A DNA stretch of 64,000 nt from G963704535 sp963704535 (GCA_963704535.1 OY969916.1:2604001-2668000), one strand, 5' to 3'; shown: positions 17,042 to 24,766, counted from the first letter of the stretch. Made by a program: numbers and translations. Notes: generated by a model from the letters alone, not told the origin.

Positions 17042-17064
17042 CGGCATAACAAGGAGTAAAAACG

Positions 17065-18510
17065 ATGTCGATACCAGCTTATGACGGCGTGGCGTATGCC
17101 CAATCGCGCGTCGAGTGGGATGGCGCCACCTACGTCCTCGGCGTCTCGTCGTCCGGCGAGCGGCAGCTCGGCGTCGCCGGCCCCGCCCAGGGCTTCGCCG
17201 GGACGCCCGACGACCAGGGCACGCTGCTGTGTCCATGCTCGGCCGAGAACGCCGCCGCGCTACGGCGCCGGCTGCCCTGGCTCAACCCGGCGCCGCTGGG
17301 CCGGCGTACCTCGTTCGGCTTCGGCGACCGGCTCGGCAACGCCACGCCCGGCCACATCCAGGCGCTGCGCGCCAGCGGCGGCGAGGGGATCGCCCCGCTC
17401 TTCGCCCAGCAATCGGTACGCGAAAACACCCGCACCGGTCGCACCCCCCAGCAAGTGCTCGATGACGCCATGTGGGGCGTCTTCCAAGAAGGCTGGCGCG
17501 CGCCCTGGGGCGCCGACGCCGACCACGTCAAGGAGATCGCCGATCTGGCGCCGTTCGTCGCCGCCGGCTACACCTTCTACACGATCGACCCCAGCGACCA
17601 CGTCGACAACGCCGCCCAGACTGCTACGCCGCAGGCGCTCCGGGAGCGCATAACGCGGCTCCCGTGGGATGCGCTCGGCACCAGCTACGAGGCCATGCAG
17701 GCGCGCTACTGCCGCGAACCATTTGCGCTGGGCGGCCTCGACCTGGCCTTCGACGAAGTCACGCTGCTGCGCGCCCTGGCCAAGTACGGCCGCGCCATCG
17801 CCCACACCGCCACGATCGCCGCCGCGCTCACCGCGCAGATGCGCGGCGCCGCCTACGACCTGGAGATGTCGGTGGACGAAACCGACACGCCCACCTCCAC
17901 CTTCGAGCACTTCTTCATCGCCAATGAGCTGCTGGCCCGCGATATTCCGGTGGCCAGCCTGGCGCCGCGCTTCGTCGGCAAGTTCCAGAAGGGCGTCGAC
18001 TACATGGGCGACATCGACGAGTTCGAGGCCGAGTTGGCCAGGCACGTCGCGATCATGGAGCACTTCAACTGCTACAAGCTCAGCGTCCACACCGGCTCAG
18101 ATAAGTTCAGCATCTACCCGATCATCGCCCGCCACACCGCCGGCCGGGTACACGTCAAGACCGCCGGCACCAGCTACCTGGAGGCCCTGCGCCTGCTCGC
18201 CGCGCTCGACCCCGCCAGCTTCCGCCGCATGCTGGACGACGCCCGCGCCCACTTCGAGCACGACCGCAAGAGCTACTTCCTCGACGCCGTGCTGAGCAAG
18301 GTCCCTACCGGCGACGCGCTCTCCGACGCCGAACTGCCCGGCCTGCTGGACCAGTTCGACGCGCGCCAGGTGCTGCACGTCGCATTCGGCACGCTGCTCA
18401 CCAGCTACGGCCCAACCATCCGCGCCACCCTCGCCGCCCACGAAGCCGACTACCGGGCGGGCCTGGAGCGGCACTTCCTGCGCCACCTAACCCCGTTCGT
18501 CCCCGCGTAA
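17065..18510 (+). CDS. uxaE: Tagaturonate/fructuronate epimerase, UxaE type
   Basis: Cytoplasmic epimerase linking the galacturonate and glucuronate branches (D-tagaturonate to D-fructuronate). It has 481 residues. Recognisable blocks are RRTSFGFGDRLGNATPGHI, APLFAQQSVRENTRTGRTPQ, DDAMWGVFQEGWRAPWGADA with DHVKEIADL, GYTFYTIDPSDHVD, YDLEMSVDETDTPTSTFEHF, ARHVAIMEHFNCYKLSVHTG with SDKFSIYP, and VKTAGTSYLEALR. Conserved Asp, His and Lys residues in these blocks would bind metal and substrate. Context (GH28, GH105, IolB/KduI, KduD upstream; UxaC at 6733) makes a role in galacturonate use likely. The start follows AAGGAG. Confidence 0.88.
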   Translation: MSIPAYDGVAYAQSRVEWDGATYVLGVSSSGERQLGVAGPAQGFAGTPDDQGTLLCPCSAENAAALRRRLPWLNPAPLGRRTSFGFGDRLGNATPGHIQALRASGGEGIAPLFAQQSVRENTRTGRTPQQVLDDAMWGVFQEGWRAPWGADADHVKEIADLAPFVAAGYTFYTIDPSDHVDNAAQTATPQALRERITRLPWDALGTSYEAMQARYCREPFALGGLDLAFDEVTLLRALAKYGRAIAHTATIAAALTAQMRGAAYDLEMSVDETDTPTSTFEHFFIANELLARDIPVASLAPRFVGKFQKGVDYMGDIDEFEAELARHVAIMEHFNCYKLSVHTGSDKFSIYPIIARHTAGRVHVKTAGTSYLEALRLLAALDPASFRRMLDDARAHFEHDRKSYFLDAVLSKVPTGDALSDAELPGLLDQFDARQVLHVAFGTLLTSYGPTIRATLAAHEADYRAGLERHFLRHLTPFVPA

Positions 18511-18542
18511 GCCTGGAGGATGGAGGATGGAGAGCCACGACA

Positions 18543-18720
18543 CGTAAGGGCGTATTGCATACGCCCCCCACCGAACCCAGAAGAACCAAAAACCTGTAGG
18601 GCCGGCCCTCCGTGGCCGGCCCCTGGACCTCCGTGGCCGGCCCCTCTATCGCCGCACGAACGCCACGCCTCACGCATCACCCATACGACCGGCCCTCCGT
18701 AGCCGCCCGGTTCCGTGGCC
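18543..18720 (+). repeat. REP-like dispersed element, copy C
   Basis: GTAAGGGCGTATTGCATACG, CCGAACCCAGAAGAACC, CCTGTAGGGCCGGCCCTCC and several CCGTGGCCGGCCC units. Same architecture as the copies at 6517 and 11939. It sits between convergent genes (uxaE stop at 18510 and the dehydrogenase stop at 18770), followed by a short ACGCATCACGCATCACG heptamer tail. Confidence 0.7.
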
Positions 18721-18769
18721 GCCTCAACGACGCATCACGCATCACGTTTCACCCAAATCGTAAATCGAA

Positions 18770-19750
18770 TCAGAACCAGGCCGATTTATCCACGACATTG
18801 CGTAGCGGATCGCCGTTCGCGAAACGCTGGGCGTTGTCCAGCACGATCGCGAATTGCCGCTCGTCCAGGTTCGTCGCGCCATGGACCGCGATGTGCGGGG
18901 TCAGCAGCACATTGGGCAGCGCCCACAACTTGTGGTCGGCCGGCAGCGGCTCGACCTCGAAGACGTCGAGCCCGCACCCGGCGATGACGCCGCGCTCGAT
19001 CGCGTTCGCCAGGTCGTCGAGCCGGGTGGTCGGGCCGCGCCCAATGTTGATGAAGTACGCCGTCGGCTTCATGCGCCCAAAGCGATCGGCGTTCCACATA
19101 CCTGCGGTCGCGGGCGTGTGCGGCATGGCCACGATCACAAAATCCGCGGCGGGCAGCAGAGCATCGAGGTCTTCGGGCGGGTGCTGCTCCACGAACGGCA
19201 GGTCATGCTCCCAGCGCGGATCGACGCCGATCACCCGCATGCCGAACGAGGCGCACAGCCTGGCCGCCTCGTGACCGATGCCGCCGACCCCGGCGACCAG
19301 CGCGGTGGCGCTCGCCAGGTCGATGTAGCGGCTCTTGCGCGCGTCCTTGTCCCAGCGCCGCTCGCGTTGCGCCTCCAGGTAGTAGGGCAGGCCGCGCGCC
19401 AGCGCCAGCACAAACATCATGATATGCTGGCCGATATGATCGTCGAAGATCCCGCGCGGGTTGCAGACGATGACCGGGTGCTCGATCAGCTCGCGGTAGT
19501 AGTAGCCGGGGCGCGGGCCGACCTGCGGGTTCTGGAGCCAGCGTAGCCTGGTGGCCAGCGCCAGCAGCTCGGGCGGCACCCAGCCATAGGCGGCGTCGGC
19601 GTCGGCGATCTCGCGCCTGGCGTCGGCGTCGGTCTCCGGCGCTACCACCCGGTACTGCGGGAGCACCTCCGCCAGGCGTTTGGCCCACTCGTGGCGCAGC
19701 GCGTCCTGCGGCGGCATCATGACCAGCTTCAGCGTGGAGCCGTTCCTCAT
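18770..19750 (-). CDS. D-isomer-specific 2-hydroxyacid dehydrogenase
   Basis: NAD(P)-dependent dehydrogenase of 326 residues interconverting a 2-keto acid and D-2-hydroxy acid, cytoplasmic. It has a Rossmann glycine motif (ALVAGVGGIGHEAARLCASF) and the three catalytic positions of the family: Arg-type region FINIGRGPTTRLDDL, Glu in GLDVFEVEPLPADHKLWALP and His in NVLLTPHIAVHGATNLDER. N-terminal PEDLDAL and the LRWLQNPQVGPRPGYY block suit the GhrA/PhnE-like subgroup. It is convergent with uxaE, so it may handle a keto acid from the uronate pathway, but nothing in the sequence fixes the substrate. Confidence 0.9.
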   Translation of the reverse strand: MRNGSTLKLVMMPPQDALRHEWAKRLAEVLPQYRVVAPETDADARREIADADAAYGWVPPELLALATRLRWLQNPQVGPRPGYYYRELIEHPVIVCNPRGIFDDHIGQHIMMFVLALARGLPYYLEAQRERRWDKDARKSRYIDLASATALVAGVGGIGHEAARLCASFGMRVIGVDPRWEHDLPFVEQHPPEDLDALLPAADFVIVAMPHTPATAGMWNADRFGRMKPTAYFINIGRGPTTRLDDLANAIERGVIAGCGLDVFEVEPLPADHKLWALPNVLLTPHIAVHGATNLDERQFAIVLDNAQRFANGDPLRNVVDKSAWF

Positions 19751-19847
19751 TTTGCGCCCCCTCGTATGCAGAGCTTCCCATATTGGGCAGATACTACCAG
19801 ATTTTGGAAGTGGTACAATCTTGCAAACGCTCTACAGCATCGTCCTG

Positions 19848-19882
19848 AAAGACTGTTTGAAAAGAGGGGAGTTTGAGGAGGC
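19848..19882 (+). repeat. Partial dispersed repeat forming the leader of the SIR2 gene
   Basis: CTGAAAGACTGTTTGAAAAG then AGGGGAGTTTGAGGAGG is one end of the 97-bp repeat family. Its GAGGAG (19875-19880) is the only Shine-Dalgarno-like sequence upstream of the ATG at 19891, so the repeat appears to supply the ribosome-binding site of the SIR2-EAD gene. Confidence 0.65.
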
Positions 19883-19890
19883 TCAATCCA

Positions 19891-21015
19891 ATGAATCAAG
19901 CTGACTTACATTCTGCGGAGTTATCCAACCTCCTGAAGCGGGGCGATGTAACGGTATTTATCGGCGCCGGCATTTCGATCGGCGCCGGGCTCCCCGGCTG
20001 GGGCGCGCTCATCCGACCGCTGGCCCAGGCCATCGGCTACCGGCTGCCCACCGAGGACGAGTTCACCACAGCCGACCTGCTCCTGACGGCCGCTCAATAC
20101 TATGAGAACCAGCGTAGCCGCCAGGCCCTGATTCAACATCTACGCAACTCGCTCGACACGACAGGTATCGAGCCCAGTTCCGTACACCGGCTCATCGCCG
20201 CGCTGCCGGTGAAGAGCATCTTTACTACCAACTACGATGACTTCATCGAGCGGGCGTTACGCGCGGTTAAGCGTCGTCCCAACATCATCGTGAGCGAATC
20301 GGAACTGGCTTTTTGGAGTGAGGACCAGGTACAGGTCATTAAATTGTGTGGCGACCTCAACCGGCCGGAGAGCATCGTCCTCACCAAGCAGGACTTCAAT
20401 ACCTACGCTGAGACCCACCGTCGCCTCGGGGAGCGGCTGCGTACGACTTTGGAAGCTAAAACAGCGCTCTTTTTGGGTTACAGTTTACCAGATCCGTTCT
20501 TCAACCAAATTTGGGACAACATCGGGCTGAACCTTGGTAGGAACAGGCGGATGGGCTACGCCGTACTGTTCGACGCACAATCGCTTGAGGTGGACGATCT
20601 GCGGCAGCGCGGCATCCACGTGATCAACCTGGAAACCCATGGGCGGGATCGCACAGAGTTACTCCTGGCCTGGCTCTCATCCCTGATCGGAACCGTGCTA
20701 CCGCCAGGCGACCCTGATCAACCGAAGCCTGCTCCTACTGGTGTGCCGGCCCGTGATCCGACGCCTCCGGTTCAGTCAAGGCCGGCTGACCCGGCGCAAT
20801 CGCCCGATATCTCTACACTTCGCCGGGTTCTCACCGAGCGGTACAACCTCGAAGAACTGCGTACCCTGTGCTTCGACCTGGGTGTGAACTACGACTCGCT
20901 TGGCGGCGAAGGATTAGGCGGCAAAGCGCGCGAACTCATCGCGCACATGCAGCGCCAGGGAACATTTGACCGCCTGGTGTCGGCCATCCGAAGTGAGCGT
21001 GGTAGCATCATCTGA
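19891..21015 (+). CDS. SIR2-family (NADase-like) protein with C-terminal effector-associated domain
   Basis: 374 residues. Residues about 8-270 are a SIR2-like fold: FIGAGISIGAGLPGW (NAD-binding GAGxS, residues 23-37), TTNYDDFIERAL (112-123), KLCGDLNRPESIVLTKQDF (151-169) and LGYSLPDPFFNQIWD (195-209). The position that is usually His in KLHGD is Cys153. A Pro-rich linker (about 272-303) joins a 65-residue C-terminal domain (YNLEELRTLCFDLGVNYDSL, KARELIAHMQRQGTFDRLV), which I recognise as an effector-associated (EAD7-like) domain that couples effectors to partner proteins. SIR2 domains of this class deplete NAD in antiviral systems. The downstream genes overlap it (TGATG) or one another, forming a three-gene operon. 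Specific function is inferred. Confidence 0.85.
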   Translation: MNQADLHSAELSNLLKRGDVTVFIGAGISIGAGLPGWGALIRPLAQAIGYRLPTEDEFTTADLLLTAAQYYENQRSRQALIQHLRNSLDTTGIEPSSVHRLIAALPVKSIFTTNYDDFIERALRAVKRRPNIIVSESELAFWSEDQVQVIKLCGDLNRPESIVLTKQDFNTYAETHRRLGERLRTTLEAKTALFLGYSLPDPFFNQIWDNIGLNLGRNRRMGYAVLFDAQSLEVDDLRQRGIHVINLETHGRDRTELLLAWLSSLIGTVLPPGDPDQPKPAPTGVPARDPTPPVQSRPADPAQSPDISTLRRVLTERYNLEELRTLCFDLGVNYDSLGGEGLGGKARELIAHMQRQGTFDRLVSAIRSERGSII

Positions 21016-21827
21016 TGGGTGCCCTGCCGCCGACAACCATCACGGAAGTCATTGAGGAGATTATGGCACAGCCACCCCACGGGCGAATCACACAGGCGGT
21101 GTGCAACAACGCGCTGTGGTGCGACACCGTCTGCCGCGCCCACGACCGGCCGGGCGAATTTCTGGACGCTATCTGGGTCAACCGGCACGCGGCGCCGCGC
21201 TTCTACCCGAACGCCGTGACGCTCTCGGCGCAGGGATCGGCCGCGCAACTGGAGCGCCTCCACGAGCTTGTCGAAACGGGTATCCCCGGCGCGTGGGGCG
21301 TCAAGGACAGCTTTTCCACGCTCGACCTGGCACCGCTGGGCTTCCGGCTGCTATTCGACGCCGCGTGGCTCTGGTGGCCAGCGTCGCGGCCCGCGCCGCA
21401 GAGCGGTAGCGCCGGGGCGCGCTGGGCCAGGGTCCAGGCGCCATCCGAGCTGGCCGACTGGGAGCGGACCTGGAGCGGAGCGCCGCACGAGCAACCGCCA
21501 CGCATCTTTCTGCCCGCGCTGCTGGCCGACGCAGATATCGCGATCGTCGCGGCCTACCGGAACGAGCGGATCGTCGCGGGCGCGATCGCCAACCGCAGCG
21601 GCGAGGTCGTCGGCATCTCGAACATCTTTGTGCCAGCCGACGACGGGGAGCGCTTGCGGGCCGGCTGCGTCGCGGCGGTGCAGGATGCCTTTGCGGGCCT
21701 GTCGATCGTCGGCTACGAGTTGGGGCAGGACCTGGCCGACATGCGAACGCTGGGCTTCGACGAAATCGGGCCGCTGCGGGTCTGGTTGCGGGCGGAGGAA
21801 CTCGTGACACGAGGGAGAGTGACATGA
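21015..21827 (+). CDS. GNAT-like acetyltransferase-fold protein of unknown role
   Basis: 270 residues from the ATG at 21015, which overlaps the SIR2 stop (TGATG). An alternative ATG at 21063 (MAQPPHGRITQAVCNNALWC) has GAGGAG only 3 nt before it and would give 254 residues. The N-terminal third has HGRITQAVCNNALWCDTVCR and FYPNAVTLSAQGSAAQLERL, and the C-terminal half (about 160-250) resembles a GNAT core: IAIVAAYRNERIVAGAIANR and GEVVGISNIFVPADDGE, a loose match to the acetyl-CoA-binding half of the fold. No classical Q/RxxGxG/A motif is evident, so a GNAT-like fold is tentative and enzymatic activity is uncertain. It is translationally coupled to both neighbours (upstream overlap; downstream ATGA overlap), so it most likely works with the SIR2-EAD protein and the glycosylase-like protein. 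Confidence 0.7.
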   Translation: MGALPPTTITEVIEEIMAQPPHGRITQAVCNNALWCDTVCRAHDRPGEFLDAIWVNRHAAPRFYPNAVTLSAQGSAAQLERLHELVETGIPGAWGVKDSFSTLDLAPLGFRLLFDAAWLWWPASRPAPQSGSAGARWARVQAPSELADWERTWSGAPHEQPPRIFLPALLADADIAIVAAYRNERIVAGAIANRSGEVVGISNIFVPADDGERLRAGCVAAVQDAFAGLSIVGYELGQDLADMRTLGFDEIGPLRVWLRAEELVTRGRVT

Positions 21828-23068
21828 CAAGCAACGACGCTGCCGCGCTCACGGCCTATATTAGAGGGCTTGGAGATTTCGTCCTTATCGAGCGCGGCGA
21901 ACCATACGGCCATATGGGAGCCACCATTACCGACGCCATCTTGCAAGCCGGCATGCGCTACCATGTGCAGGTCCTACCACGCGCCCGGCGCCTGGTCGAG
22001 CACCACCCAGAGGCGGCGACCAGCAGCGGATTTCAGCGACTGCTTGCACAACAAACGCCGGAGATAGTTGTCGGCATTCAGGGACGCAAGGCGATCTGGA
22101 TTCAGCAGATGACCGACTTCTTCGTCGAGCGCGGGATAGAGACCACAGACGATCTGCGCTACTGGCTCTCGGTCGCAGAACAAGTTGACCTGCTCTTCCA
22201 GCTCAAGGGCGTCGGCTTGAAGACCACCAACTATCTTAAATTGCTCGCCGGCCTTCGTGACAGCGTTGCAGTTGATACCCATATCCGCGCCTTTCTGGCG
22301 GCTGCCGGTATCGTTTCAACTGACGATCACGCTGCAGGAGCGCTTGTGGCCGAGGCCGCCGCCATCCTCAACGTCAGTCCCGCGCAACTCGACGCCAGCA
22401 TATGGGCCTACCGGGCACACAGGCCGCTTATGAGGGAAGAGAATCGTACACTGAGACAGCTTGTCGTATGGGTCGCAGACGTCGGTTCGGTGAGGAGAGG
22501 GCGGTTCGGCTGGTGCAGGGTAGGTGCGGACGCCGAACGATGCGGCACCGACATCATCGCCTTCGCCGATCAGATCGCCGACGATCTCAGGCAGGGCATG
22601 CGTGTCGCCATCGGTTTCGAGTGCCCGCTGTTCGTCCCCGTGTCCGCAGAGCCTGAGCGCCTCACCAGCGCTCGAACGGGAGACGGCTCGCGGGCGTGGA
22701 GCGCGAGCGCTGGATCAGGGTCGCTCGCCGTCGGCCTTGTGGAGTGCGCCTGGGTGCTTGAGCGACTTGCCCATACCGGTATCCCAATCTATCCGACCTT
22801 GAGCTGGGGGACGTTCTCGGAAGGGCAGGCCAACCTACTGATCTGGGAAGCATTTGTGAGCAACAAGCGGCAAGTGTCATCCCACGAGCAAGATGCGACC
22901 CTAGCGGCGCGCGCATTCTGGTCTCGCGCACAGGAACCTACTCTCGGCACCGATGTGACTGCCGAGAACGCCTATTCACTGGCTGGTGCGGCGCTGCTGT
23001 GGGCCGGGCTATCACAAGATCTCGATCTCTTGAGACAGCCCGCCCTAGTCATCAAACCCGCAGCCTGA
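21824..23068 (+). CDS. HhH-GPD (EndoIII-fold) DNA glycosylase-like protein fused to an unrecognised C-terminal domain
   Basis: 414 residues, starting inside the previous stop codon (ATGA). Residues about 75-190 carry an HhH-GPD fold: the hairpin LFQLKGVGLKTTNYLKLLAG (residues 124-143) with Lys133 at the EndoIII Schiff-base position, and VAVDTHIRAFL with Asp151 at the catalytic position. Both catalytic residues of bifunctional glycosylase/AP lyases are therefore present, but there is no 4Cys Fe-S loop. Residues about 215-400 form a separate domain (WVADVGSVRRGRFGWCRV, MRVAIGFECPLFVPVSAEPE, SWGTFSEGQANLLIWEAFVS) that I do not recognise by name; its acidic and Gly-rich strands look enzymatic. 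It is the last gene of the SIR2-EAD operon. A glycosylase acting on modified or phage DNA is one possible role, as inference. Confidence 0.75.
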   Translation: MTSNDAAALTAYIRGLGDFVLIERGEPYGHMGATITDAILQAGMRYHVQVLPRARRLVEHHPEAATSSGFQRLLAQQTPEIVVGIQGRKAIWIQQMTDFFVERGIETTDDLRYWLSVAEQVDLLFQLKGVGLKTTNYLKLLAGLRDSVAVDTHIRAFLAAAGIVSTDDHAAGALVAEAAAILNVSPAQLDASIWAYRAHRPLMREENRTLRQLVVWVADVGSVRRGRFGWCRVGADAERCGTDIIAFADQIADDLRQGMRVAIGFECPLFVPVSAEPERLTSARTGDGSRAWSASAGSGSLAVGLVECAWVLERLAHTGIPIYPTLSWGTFSEGQANLLIWEAFVSNKRQVSSHEQDATLAARAFWSRAQEPTLGTDVTAENAYSLAGAALLWAGLSQDLDLLRQPALVIKPAA

Positions 23069-23123
23069 TAATGCTTAGGGACGCAAAAATAATAAATCAT
23101 CCCAAGGACACCACGCTGGAGAA

Positions 23124-23186
23124 TCACGCAAAGCCGCAAAGACGCAAAGACCGGAACCCTTTGCGTCTTTGCGACTTTGCGTGAGA
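23124..23186. repeat. Inverted repeat array (GCAAAGAC type)
   Basis: CACGCAAAGCCGCAAAGACG and CAAAGACCGGAACC are followed by GGTCTTTGCG-type complement CTTTGCGTCTTTGCGACTTT and GCGTGAG. The unit is 7-8 nt and the hairpin runs downstream of the SIR2 operon. The 23069-23445 gap otherwise holds only a terminator (23369-23399). Confidence 0.65.
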
Positions 23187-23368
23187 CAAACTGGGATGTT
23201 TTATTTTCCGCGAGTCCCTTATACTTTGGTGACAATCTCGCAAACATGATCGCGGTTTCCACACCGCCGTATCTTCAAGCAGGTGATTGCGTTGCGCTAG
23301 AGAGCGGTCGTAGCGACGCTGGCAAGCGTCCTGGCGCCTTGACAGTGCGTGTAAGCTAGCGGTGTTGT

Positions 23369-23399
23369 GGGGACGCGTGTTCGCGTCCCCGCTCTTTTT
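23369..23399 (+). terminator. Rho-independent terminator after the SIR2 operon
   Basis: GGGGACGCG-TGTT-CGCGTCCCC stem-loop (23369-23390) followed by GCTCTTTTTG. It is well placed to end transcription from the operon at 19891-23068, about 300 bp after its last stop. Confidence 0.7.
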
Positions 23400-23445
23400 G
23401 CAGCGGCATCGCTATCGACACACATCAACGTAAAGGAACACTATC

Positions 23446-24189
23446 ATGGCATCCCCCCGACCGCTCAACCCCACAATGGCGCAGCCCTGGCGGAGCAAAG
23501 AGCTGAGCTACGGCGTGAAACTCGCCCTAATGTTCGTCTGCGCGCTGCTGCTGATTATCCTGATCGTCGGCCTGTTCGTCGTCATCGGCGTGTCGGGCGA
23601 GCTTATGCGTGGGCGCACGGCGCCGGAGAACGTGCGCTCCAATCTGATCGCGATCGGGATCGCCTTCGCGATGCTGATCGGCGGCCTGTGCGGGCTGCTC
23701 CTGCTGTGGCCCTACACCCGCGCCACCACGCGCTTCACACCCAGCTACGGCGCCCTCCCGCCCACCACCACAGCGGCCCCGTTCGGGGTCAAGTTCAAGC
23801 GCTACCTGTGGGGCCGCTCGATGCGCGGCGGCGGCACCGTGCGCTTCGATGCCGACGCGCTGACGATCGAGGGCCACGTCGAGCCGCACGCACTGTTCCA
23901 GATCGGCATCGTCCTGCTGCTGACGTTTCTCCCACTGTTCCTGTTCGGCATCGGCCTGGGCATCATCCCGGCGCTGATAATCGCTTACTACGTCGGGCGC
24001 AAACAGATCTCGCGCCCGATCGCGTATGGCGAGCTGCGCGATCTGCGGGTCGAGGGGAGCCAGGTGACGTTCCGCACCGCCGCCTCGCCGAAACAGGTCT
24101 CGTTCGCCGTCGCTGCGATCGACGGCGAGCGGCTGTACCGCGAGCTGTTGCCGCGTTTCCCGGCCGCGCTGGGTGGTTGGGTGGGGTAG
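23446..24189 (+). CDS. Membrane protein of unknown function
   Basis: 247 residues. Predicted helices lie at about 26-48 (LALMFVCALLLIILIVGLFV), 67-88 (IAIGIAFAMLIGGLCGLLLL), and a paired hydrophobic block at about 150-178 (IGIVLLLTFLPLFLFGIGLG). Between them is a soluble stretch with FKRYLWGRSMRGGGTVRFDA and DALTIEGHVEPHALFQ. The C-terminal part (GELRDLRVEGSQVTFRTA) reads like a PH-type or bPH domain repeated with the middle part, as in membrane proteins of unknown role. I do not recognise the family. It stands alone between a terminator and a repeat-filled gap. Confidence 0.65.
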   Translation: MASPRPLNPTMAQPWRSKELSYGVKLALMFVCALLLIILIVGLFVVIGVSGELMRGRTAPENVRSNLIAIGIAFAMLIGGLCGLLLLWPYTRATTRFTPSYGALPPTTTAAPFGVKFKRYLWGRSMRGGGTVRFDADALTIEGHVEPHALFQIGIVLLLTFLPLFLFGIGLGIIPALIIAYYVGRKQISRPIAYGELRDLRVEGSQVTFRTAASPKQVSFAVAAIDGERLYRELLPRFPAALGGWVG

Positions 24190-24235
24190 TCCCTAGGTAT
24201 TACATTGGGTTAGGAAACATAGCACACAGCATCCT

Positions 24236-24330
24236 GAACTTCCCTCACGGCTTGCGGAGCTTCGCTCACGGCTTGCGGAGCTTCGCTCACGGCTTGCGGA
24301 GCTTCGCTCACGCCATGCGGAACTTCCGTC
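24236..24330. repeat. Tandem ~21-bp repeat (TTGCGGAGCTTCGCTCACGG)
   Basis: Four head-to-tail copies of a 21-nt unit containing GCGGAGCTTCGCTCACGG, with a diverged last copy (ATGCGGAACTTCCGTCAG). Each unit contains the small palindrome GAGCTTCGCTC. It is non-coding and lies after the membrane protein gene. The remaining part of the 24190-24808 gap holds a HEPN-like remnant and two dispersed repeat copies. Confidence 0.7.
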
Positions 24331-24420
24331 AGACTCCACCGAAGGTCGTGCATCCGGTGGTCCATCATCGCGGGGTACCCTCTGGGTCCAGGATGCTATG
24401 CTTTTGTCGTAGCGCCGCGA

Positions 24421-24642
24421 TTGCCCTTGGTCATCCGGCGCTGGACCGACCTGCGCGCGGCGTTCAGGCTGCGCCACCGGCTCGTACATGGGGCGGCGAC
24501 ATGCGGGGCCGACTACGCCGCTCCGCGCGTTGCGGCGCTGCTGGAGGCGGCCACAAATATCCGTGCCCACTGCCTCACGCGCGGGGTTGACCTCCACGCA
24601 CGCCTGCCGGTGCGGCGGAAACCGCGTACCGGCATGCTATAA
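24421..24642 (+). pseudogene. HEPN-domain remnant (C-terminal fragment)
   Basis: A 73-residue open frame beginning at TTG with no ATG and no ribosome-binding site. It reads RRWTDLRAAFRLRHRLVHGA, then APRVAALLEAATNIRAHCLT. The RxxxxH-type motif (RHRLVHG) and helical context are those of the C-terminal half of RiboL-PSP/HEPN ribonuclease-like proteins. The N-terminal half is missing, and the stretch upstream is a tandem repeat, so this is most likely a decayed gene. It is in the neighbourhood of the SIR2 operon (1.4 kb away) but not part of it. Confidence 0.5.
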
Positions 24643-24651
24643 TGCCCGCCA

Positions 24652-24766
24652 GCGGAAAAAGGGGGAGTTTGAGGGGGCCGCCCCTCAAGAATCCCCTTTC
24701 CACGAGACTGTTTGAAAAGGGGGAGTTTGAGGGGGTCGCCCCTCAAGAATCCCCTTTCCACCAGCT
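24652..24766 (+). repeat. Tandem pair of dispersed repeat elements
   Basis: Two consecutive copies (about 24652-24700 and 24706-24766) share AAAAGGGGGAGTTTGAGGGG, CGCCCCTCAAGAATCCCCTT and TCCAC. The second copy has the full GAGACTGTTTGAAAAGGGGG end. Both are truncated relative to the 97-bp full-length form at 42631 and 51741. Confidence 0.7.

Noticed and set aside
23280..23400. A small structured RNA gene upstream of 23446
   Set aside because: Only a terminator hairpin with a T-tract is convincing; no tRNA cloverleaf or known RNA motif could be formed.
24190..24597. Minus-strand frame with repeated SASRERSSASRER residues
   Set aside because: It is the 21-nt tandem repeat read in one frame; no start signal.
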